A DNA stretch of 64,000 nucleotides, taken from NCBI GenBank assembly GCA_012064385.1, contig QRDG01000519.1:757011-821010 (forward strand), read 5' to 3'. Below, one piece after another: positions 56,861 through 64,000 of the stretch (within the stretch, counting starts at the first letter, position 1; the number at the start of each line of letters is the position of its first letter). The notes under the pieces are model-generated. The model did not search any database and had not been told where the DNA came from. It was given only the letters and a program-made list of their open reading frames with translations. The position numbers and the translations under genes are program-made. This DNA comes from Puccinellia tenuiflora (taxonomy: Eukaryota > Streptophyta > Magnoliopsida > Poales > Poaceae).

Positions 56861-57612
56861 TATGTAATGGATACGATGTTGCTCCATTGATGATATCTAG
56901 TATAATTTCTGGAGTCACCGTTGTGATCACGGTGCCACAGTGACAGTGCAGGTGCCTTGTGTGACTCTGTGGATAATAGATTACAGGGATATTTATCATG
57001 AGTTTGTTCTTCTTGTCGGATTTAATAATGGAATTATGAGGTTTCTTGATGCTTGTGTTTAGTATAATCTCTATAGTGCCAAGGTGACAGTGCAGGTGTC
57101 GTGGATGTATTAGAAAGAGACTATTCAATAAATTTATTGTGGTGTTTGTTAGTACTATCTTTGGATGCTTAAACTGACAGCATGTAGTGTCCCTAGATGT
57201 GGAATACGAACTTTAAGTTGTGCTTTCGTAGCCCTACGCGATTCTCATCTTGCTTTGATCCACATTGGAATGATCTCCGAGTAACGTCTACAATGCATGC
57301 TTTTGTAGGAAATATCATGTGTTTAATTATGTTAATGATGTGGGAGTAGTCACTACAGAATGTATGAAGCCTAGGCCATGTTTCCAACCATTGAAACACT
57401 GTTTTTTAGTCAGTTTTGGCACTTTTTTGCTTGCTGCCATTTTATTACATAATTACAAAACCTTGTTTTACCATCGACATTGTTCGTATTTTATCATCTC
57501 TTCGCTGAACTAGTGCACCTACACAACTGACAATTGTATTAGGTGTGTTGGGGACATAAGAGACTTCTTGTATCTTGATTGCAGGATTGCTTGAGAGGGA
57601 TACATTCACCTT
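56861..57612 (+). mobile_element. LTR of Athila element C, right part
   Basis: The LTR continues after the LINE duplication. It contains two copies of GTGACAGTGCAGGTG about 145 bp apart (near 56939 and 57083). The segment GTGTTGGGGACATAAGAGA near 57543 is typical of the LTR end of this group. It is interrupted at 57613 by Tat element D. Confidence 0.78.
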
Positions 57613-58266
57613 TGTCGGATTTGTGGGTTCCGATGGACCTATGTTCTTCCATGGGGTTGAGAGCTAGCCTGCCGACGTGATCTTCGCTAGGTTCTGAATG
57701 ACCACGGCAAGAACACACACACGGGGTTTACCCAGGTTCAGGCCACAATTGCGGTGTAAAACCCTACTCCTGCTTGTTTGGTTGTATTACTGGTGTTGAT
57801 TGTTGGAGTCTCGAACCGTGAGGTGTTTGACTTGTCCTCCTTGAGACTGGACCAAGATCCGACCCCCTACAATGGAAGCAGTGATCCTACTTTTATAGTG
57901 ACCCGGGCCTCTTCCTCTTGGCGGGAAGGGTAACCACAATTGGCCAGGAGAAGACAAAGGAGGGTGCGTGGCTCGCTACCATCGTCCTCCAGAATGGGTC
58001 CCTCGATGGGAGCTTTAAGCATCAAAGAGGGAAGAGTCCTCTCGTCCTTGGTCCGGTCTTGCACCGTCCCAATCTTTAATCACCAAAATGGGCAGACCAC
58101 CCCATACATAGCTCTGTTGTGTCCTTTTGGCGTCATCTCCTCCCTCCGCGGGGTAGCCGCAGTGGGCATTCATTCGGATGCCTCGCGAGGCGGGCTTGGC
58201 GCAGTCCTTTGGTCTTGATACTCATGACAGCTGGGACAGGGGACCCTGGTTCCCATAGTCCCGACA
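57613..58266 (-). mobile_element. 3' LTR of Tat element D
   Basis: It is 654 bp. On the minus strand it starts TGTCGGGACTATGGG and ends AATCCGACA. A minus-strand TATAAAAG lies near 57890-57897 and GAACCTGGGTAAA at 57727-57739. Both give the orientation, as does the flanking polypurine tract. Confidence 0.82.
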
Positions 58267-58466
58267 GTAGCCCCCGGGCCCACGGCCCGAGCACGTTCGC
58301 CGCTGGAGTCGAGGAGGTGGAGTCTAGACAACGAAGACGAGGCGGCGGAGGTGAAGAGGCGGGGGGACCTAAATGCTGTCAGGCACGGCCGTGCCACGCG
58401 TCCGATCCTTCCGCTGCACGCCCCCACGATCTCTTCATCGTGGCATTGTACCTGTCCCATCCTCAC

Positions 58467-58474
58467 TTATAAAG
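58467..58474 (+). promoter_or_regulatory. TATA box of the antisense gene in Tat element D
   Basis: TTATAAAG lies on the plus strand about 120 bp before the ATG at 58591 and opposite to the LTR promoter. Confidence 0.6.
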
Positions 58475-58590
58475 AGGGGAGAACTGCATCGGTCCTCATC
58501 TTCTGCACCTCCAGCCTTCACCTGCATGCCAGCCACCTCTCTTCTTCCTTGCGACCTCTAATCCCTCCTTCAAAGCTTCTTCCCGCCGCC

Positions 58591-61500
58591 ATGTCTCCCA
58601 CCAGGTCCTCCATTGGCTGGGGTAAGAACGCGGTGGAGGAGACGGAGGCGTACACGTCCATGACGCTCGGGGTCTCGCGCTTCCGTAGCAAGGAGGCCCT
58701 CGCTAAAGTCCGCGGCTTGGTCGCCGATAGCTTCAACGAACACGGCTCGACGGAGGTCAGAGCCGGGTCCAACGAAGCAGAATGGCGCGGCAGGCCGCCG
58801 CAGCCGGTTTTTACCCACGCGCTGATGGCAGGACTAATTCCGCCATTCTCCGCCTTCCTCCTGGAAATCCTTCGTCATTACCAGATTCACCTCCTACACC
58901 TCCATCTATCCTCGGTCACCATTCTCTCCGCCTTCACATATCTCTGCAAAGCTTTTCTTGGCGTAGAGCCGTCGGTGGCCTTCTTCTGCCACTTCTACAG
59001 TCTTCGGGTGAGCTCGCCTGACATCACCGACTGCATCTCCTTCCGCTTGGAGCCCAAAGTGTCGGGGGACATTATCTCCATGGCAGTAACCAGAAGGCTA
59101 GAAGGCTTCCGCCGTGACTGTGTGTACATGGACGTCGGTCAGAGCGATGTGGCGCTGCTTGAGCTCCCCACGGAGCAGCCACAGAAGATCCCGGCGGCGT
59201 GGAGCAGCTCTCACCTATGCGGGGGCGAGGTGACGAAGCCCCTCATGGAGCGACCCGCCCTCCTGAAGCAGAAGGGCCTCACGGGGCAGATGGTAGTGGC
59301 GGAATTCCTGCGGCAGAGCATTGCACCGCTGCATGAGCATTCAAGGCCGATGTGGACATTGGCCCACTCGGCGGATGACATCCGACTGTCGAGCAGGGGC
59401 TCAACGCCGCGTCGGTCGACACTACTACTCACGCGCCCTTCGGAGCGGGGGGCATTGGGAAACCCACCGGGGAAATCCGCCCGCTGCACCAGAGGAAGCA
59501 GAGCTTGCGGGACCAAATCCGGCAAGAGATGCCGGTCTTCAATGAGCAGGGCCTGGTGGGGGTCGAGCGTCCTCAGGAGGAGGAGGCCGATGCGGATGCA
59601 ATGGCCGGGAACGTCGGTGCTGAAGAAGAGACGTCCCAGGCAAGGGCCGCCCGTGAGGTGGTCGTGCTTGACGGCGATGACGAGGGGAGGGCGCCTTCCC
59701 CCTAGTCGCTGGTCGCCTACGGCCCGCTCGAAGACTCCGATGCCGAGGGAGAGACGGTGCCTCTGGAGGCACGGCTGAGGAGGCGCGTTGTGTACTCAGA
59801 CGAGGTACACGGAGGGGGCGATGGTGGCGACGACGGCAGGGCGACGTCCCTGTGAAGGCACCACTCGGAGGAGGCGGTGCAGGTGGGATCCTCCACCCCA
59901 GGTGGCACAACCCCGCGGATCGGGGCGATGAAGAGGCCGTGGCTGTTCATCAGCCCATAAGCACTGCGCTGCCTTCCTTTGTTTTCTTCACATTGATCCT
60001 TGTCCTGACGCCCACAGTTGCTTGTAGGGCTATGCCGCCGAAGGTGTCGCGGAGCGACGCGGTTGCCACCGCGCCGTCCGCTGCAAGGAGGCTGGTGCCA
60101 GAGGCCCGGGCAACCGCGGCCAAGAGTGCGGCAACCGAGCTGACGGGAGCCACCACTGTGGCGGCAGCAAGTACTGCCACGGAGGGGACTAAACCAGGGC
60201 CTTCTGCAGAGGCCCAGGTCGTCGTTTCTCCTGAGGCAGCGCCTCAGGAAGACGCGCCGAGGACAATGCCTGAAGGAGGTGCCGCAGGGGCGGGCAGCTC
60301 GTCCCTGGCCTGGGGGGGCTCTCGACGAAAGGGGAGCTTCCCGACCAGCCCGTCGTGATGGGCTGGGACATTGTGTTATTCGGGAGCGCGCGGGTAGCAA
60401 GCCATCTGGATAGTAGCTTGCTAGCGCGCGCCCACCATGCCATCGACAGGCTTAGAGGGACCCTTGCGGCGGGGCTCGCCGAGCTTGAGGCCGAGCCTCG
60501 ACGCCTCGCGGCGGAACGCGCCGCGCATGAGGCGGAGTGTCGGCGCCTTGCGGCATCGCGGTGTGAGGTCCAGGAGACGCGTCCGGCGGTCGAGGAAGGA
60601 GAGCGGCACGCAGCGGCAGCCCTGCAGGCCGCGGCGGCAAAGAAGGCGGAGGCGTGCCTCCTGGCCGCTGCGGACACGGAGAGGGAGCTCGCACCGCGCG
60701 AGCGCGAGTCTGCGCGCACCGCTGTGGAGTAGCAGACGGAGAGGGCTCACCAGGAGCAGCTCGAGGAGGTCCTGGTCTCCCGTCAGGAGACTCTTGACGG
60801 GAGGGAGAGTAATCTCCATGCCGAGGCAGATGCGCGCCTTGTCAAGAAGCAGAACGCTCTGGATGAGGAGTTCGCCCAGAAGGCCAAGGACTTCAATGCC
60901 CAGGAGTGCGACACCTACAACCAGAAGATCCCGGCACAGGAGTCGCGCCATGCGGACAAGGTCCGTGGGCTGAAGAAGGAGCTGGACCTCGCGAAGCAAG
61001 AGGACCAGCGGCTTCGTGGGGAGCGCAACTCAACCCGTGAGGAGGCTGGCGCCCTACAGGAGGAGCGCAAATTGGTGCTGGTGGACCTAGAGAGGGTGCG
61101 CAAGGAGCGTGATCGATCCCCTCTTGAAGCAGGTGGAAGAGCTCAAGCTGGAGAGGGAGACCTCCATCACCCCTGGCAGGTAGCGGCAGGCTATGATGCT
61201 GGAGCTTGTCCAGCGCGCCCGGCGGGCTTATTCGTGCCTCAGCGGGGAGAACCTTGGTCTTCATGGCACGTTACAGCCCGAGGCGCCCGCAAGCCACGTC
61301 TTCTTCTACCTCAGCTTGGTGGAGCACTTGGAGAAGGTGGTCGGCGAGGTGGACGCGGTCGCGGAGGGCGAGTGCCGCGACTTGCTCACCCAGGCGGGCA
61401 AGATGATTTTCACCAACCTCTGCCTACTCCGCAACTCTGGTGCGCTCGGCCAGGCGGGCCTCCACCTCGACGCGGTCCTGGAGCCGGCACCAGCCGACGA

Positions 61501-61648
61501 CGTGGAGTGTACAGAGGCCTTGCAGGAGGAGGTGGACGAGCTCATGGACATCGTCTGCGACCGCTTTCAGCGCGGTCCTGGTGCTGACGGAGGCGCCGGA
61601 CCCTCGGGAGAGGACGTGGAGGACGAGGCTCGCAACGCTGCGGAGTAG
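58591..61648 (+). pseudogene. Antisense gene of Tat element (putative gypsy-type transposon domain, PF04195-like, plus coiled coil)
   Basis: The frame starts MSPTRSSIGWG at 58591. Residues about 65-190 hold PPFSAFLLEILRHYQIHLLHL and FLGVEPSVAFFCHFYSLR, the pattern of the plant domain called putative gypsy-type transposon. A frameshift near 59395 moves the frame, which then runs to a stop at 59703 and another near 59854. A likely intron ends at 60027 (TTGCTTGTAG); its donor near 59957 reads AT instead of GT. The second exon is Ala/Glu/Arg-rich coiled coil (60355-61130), with a frame change near 60320, a TAG near 60730 and another shift near 61120. It ends with a clean tail at 61193-61648. The function of this family is unknown. 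Antisense genes next to the 3' LTR are known in Tat-lineage elements such as maize Grande. Confidence 0.78.
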
Positions 61649-62591
61649 ACCCCTGAGGCCATCCTTTTGTATCTGCATGTTCATTTTAATGTAATGAAGT
61701 ACTCTGTCGCTTGCAAGTATATGCGCATGTTTGCCTATTGCAGTATTTTGTGATTTTCTAGTTCCCGCGAGGGCCTTTTCCTTCATTCTCCGAATGTCGT
61801 GCTATCGTTCTGCGTCTCAGGTCCCAACCCGTAGTCCACAGACACCAGTCAATGCTCGTGGCCAGCACGGAAGATGGCTGGTGTTGTGAAAATAGGTTAG
61901 CAAGATCCTCGAGTGCGATACTCGGTTGGTCCCCTTTGGCGCGCAAACGTGGCACATGGGATTTTCAAGAATAGGTCCCCGCGGCGTTCTGGAATCTGAA
62001 CGGAGGGCGGTGGATAGCGAGATAACTGGAAGTCGTTTTGAATTAGCTGTTTTTCACGGCTGAGGGCTTCTTGAGGCCCCGCGACGTGCTTTTCCAACGC
62101 TCCTTCGAGAGGACAGTCCTGCATTGCGACGAGGCATAGGACAAAGGTTTTGTGCACCGACTGGGCATGCACGACTCGTTAGTTTGAGCCTGGGTGCCGA
62201 GCGAGGAGAGACAACTGCCAAGTTTCACGGGGAGGTGCCGTGCATGGGGACTGGCCCGTGAGGTAGAGATCATTGTCGTACTTGGGCTTATGCTTGTGGG
62301 TCGGGCCCGGCATAGGCAGCATGTCCTGGCCCCCGCTCGCGTGGCGCGCAGGAAAAACTGTAGAGGACGTGAAGCCAGCGGTGATGCGTCAGCAAGAAAG
62401 GAGTAAAAAACTGGCGGAGCTGGGCCGCATAGAAAGTCGTGCGAAGCCTGGCGTGTCGTCCGCTCGGCTTCCGCTTTGTCAGCAGGAATCCTGGTGGTCA
62501 TCATTTACTCCCTTGCGTGTCATGTCAGTGAAGAGGCCGCGACGACGGGATATGACGCGGCGTGCCGTGGGTGCAGGCGAATCCTGGGGGG
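61649..62591. other. Non-coding part of Tat element D
   Basis: This is the 3' flank of the antisense gene (possible polyadenylation near AATGTAATGAAG at 61690) and GC-balanced sequence with only short unsupported frames. I see no gag or pol domain. Confidence 0.6.
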
Positions 62592-64000
62592 TGATGCATG
62601 TAAAATGCATACATGAACTTTGCATTATAATACTCATATTTCAATCATATTCGCATCATATAAGGGTTATATCATTGTTTTATAAGGATTTTGGGAAGAT
62701 TTCACAGTTTTCCTATTTTTCTGGAATTAACCCTGCACTGCCAGAAAACCCTGTTTTCTCTATTTTGATGTTTCAGGGACCCAAACGACGTCCAAATGAC
62801 CTAATATTTTGCGGGGATCATTTTTTTTGGAAGGAACGAAGCGTAGGAGCGAAGGAAGCGAACAAACGAAGACCCGAGGGCAGGAAGAGGTGGGCCCATG
62901 TGGCCAGATTCCTTGGCCGCGTGGGCCCCCTATCCTGGGCCTCGAACCTCCGATGCCGTCGATCTTCATCCCAGTGCCTTCGTCTTGACCTAAAACTGAC
63001 TATAAAAATAGTCCCCCAAGGAGTTTTGCGAGGAGGCGGCAGAGAAACAAAAAACCACGAAATAGGAGATAGAAGGCTGCCGCCGGAGAAGATCGGAGGG
63101 GGGAAACGCCACCGGAATCACCTCCAGAAGGCTCCTCCATCCCCCCTCCGGAGTCTCCATCAACACCACCGTCAATACCCGCACCATCTCCATCACCATC
63201 TTCGTGATCCACTTCATCCCCCTCATAGTTTGAGATAGTTCGAACCCAAGCTATTGTCTAAGTACTATTCTACATGCTTGTGAATTACTACTTGTCATTG
63301 TTTTGTGGGGAGATTATGTTGTATCACTTATACCATTGAATCATGTCATGTCTTCGCGTCGTGAGTAGTTCTATCATGTTCCTCGGGGCATAGGATGGAT
63401 TGACAATAATTTTCACTTAACTTGTGTTGAGTATTTGGTTAAGTTTTTATCTTTTATGATTTTCTTGATGTACAATGTATGAAGTGCACCATATATTGAG
63501 TAATGCATGAAGGTGCTATCACACTAGTGTGATGGAATGGGTAGGACCTAGGAGGACACGTAAACCTTGGTCTAATACATGAAGTTACATTAGGAGGGGA
63601 TTTATATCGGGGACCTTAGAGTGTAATTCTATGGTGGGACTTTATGTCTTAATAATTCTTGTGCAGTCATTTACTTGGCCACATGATCCATCATAAAGGG
63701 TTTAGTTTATTTATTTAACTACACCTAATTATGGCTCCGTCCAAAGAAGATTAAAACTTGACAAAATGTTTACCTTGCCATGAAATCCATGTAGCCCTTG
63801 GGAACGTTTTGCACCTATAAGAAACACACCACTCAAGCTTGTCCTCTTGCTGCATAGAGGATTGGGCTTTCTCTCTTTGAGAGCTTTCACTTATCATATT
63901 TTATTTTCAGCTTTTTACTTCATTGCAAACTCTACACCAAAAATCCAAAAACACTTGCATCATTTAATCATTTTAGTTTGTCTAGTGCATAGATAATAAG
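62592..64000 (+). mobile_element. Athila-like LTR E, runs off the window
   Basis: It likely starts at TGATGCATGTAAAATGCAT. A TATA box (ACTATAAAAATAG) is near 63000. Later phrases (GGTGGGACTTTATG near 63633, TTCTTGTGCAGTCAT near 63656) are typical of Athila-lineage Triticeae LTRs. The right end is not in the window; no coding region. Confidence 0.65.

Larger units (their letters stand above)
57613..62591 (-). mobile_element. Tat-lineage Gypsy element D, 3' part
   Basis: The element lies on the minus strand. Its 3' LTR is 57613-58266, the polypurine tract (minus strand GGGCCCGGGGGCTAC) is 58267-58281, and the interior extends right. The interior holds a long gene on the opposite (plus) strand. 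No pol is visible before the next LTR begins near 62592, so its 5' half is absent or outside the window. Confidence 0.8.

Noticed and set aside
57613..58266. Reading this LTR as the 5' LTR of a plus-strand element whose sense gene starts at 58591
   Set aside because: No primer site follows it on the plus strand; the adjacent run is a polypurine tract on the minus strand, and the TATA box and GAACCTGGGTAAA motif also read on the minus strand.

Overview
The window looks like intergenic heterochromatin from a grass of the wheat/barley tribe (Triticeae). I infer this from BARE/WIS/Angela-type Copia LTR ends, Athila-lineage Gypsy elements with the tRNA-Asp primer site TGGCGCCGTTGCCGGGGA, a CACTA transposon with CTAGTCCCGG-type subterminal repeats, and insertions nested several deep. 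I see no intact cellular gene, rRNA, tRNA or CRISPR array. Nearly everything is mobile DNA, and every coding region found is broken. Family names below rest on motif recognition, not on a database search.

Layout. (1) 1-9322: a head-to-tail array of a non-coding LTR element (422-bp LTRs, about 2.9-kb interiors full of minisatellites), ending in a scrambled LTR foldback. It sits inside (2) an Athila-type element on the minus strand (9323-15129; gag-protease pseudogene, tRNA-Asp primer site, LTR), which sits inside (3) a minus-strand Angela/BARE-like Copia element reduced to gag (15130-21698). The Copia 5' LTR is cut by (4) a Tat-lineage Gypsy element on the plus strand (21699-27963; decayed gag, protease, RT, two RNase H domains, and an integrase that stops after its zinc-binding domain). 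(5) A second Athila-type element, minus strand, starts with a truncated LTR (27964-29100). Its interior was entered by a 16.45-kb CACTA transposon (29368-45820, target duplication AAT). That CACTA was in turn entered by a Gypsy element with 3.4-kb LTRs (35882-45538, target duplication AGAAG). (6) At 47486 a third Athila-type LTR (plus strand) begins. It is split by a 5'-truncated LINE (48141-56846, 14-bp duplication), itself split by a large-LTR, almost interior-less element (48781-56797, duplication GACAT). (7) From 57613 a minus-strand Tat-lineage element shows its 3' LTR followed by a long gene on the opposite strand (58591-61648). (8) From about 62592 another Athila-like LTR runs off the window.

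Most interesting points. The CACTA carries two opposed copies of part of a plant B3 DNA-binding domain (REM-like). They form a hairpin of about 116 bp per arm inside a candidate leader intron of the transposase-like gene: a captured host-gene fragment arranged as a possible small-RNA source. The 3.4-kb LTRs and the unrelated Copia LTR both carry 10-bp-phased arrays of CCGGA/TTC..GAA units shortly upstream of a TATA box; in the Copia LTR these form a textbook heat-shock element. The 3.4-kb and 3.8-kb LTR elements share a conserved LTR island with a perfect CTTTTCGAAAAG palindrome. The Tat element at 57.6 kb has an antisense gene with its own TATA box.
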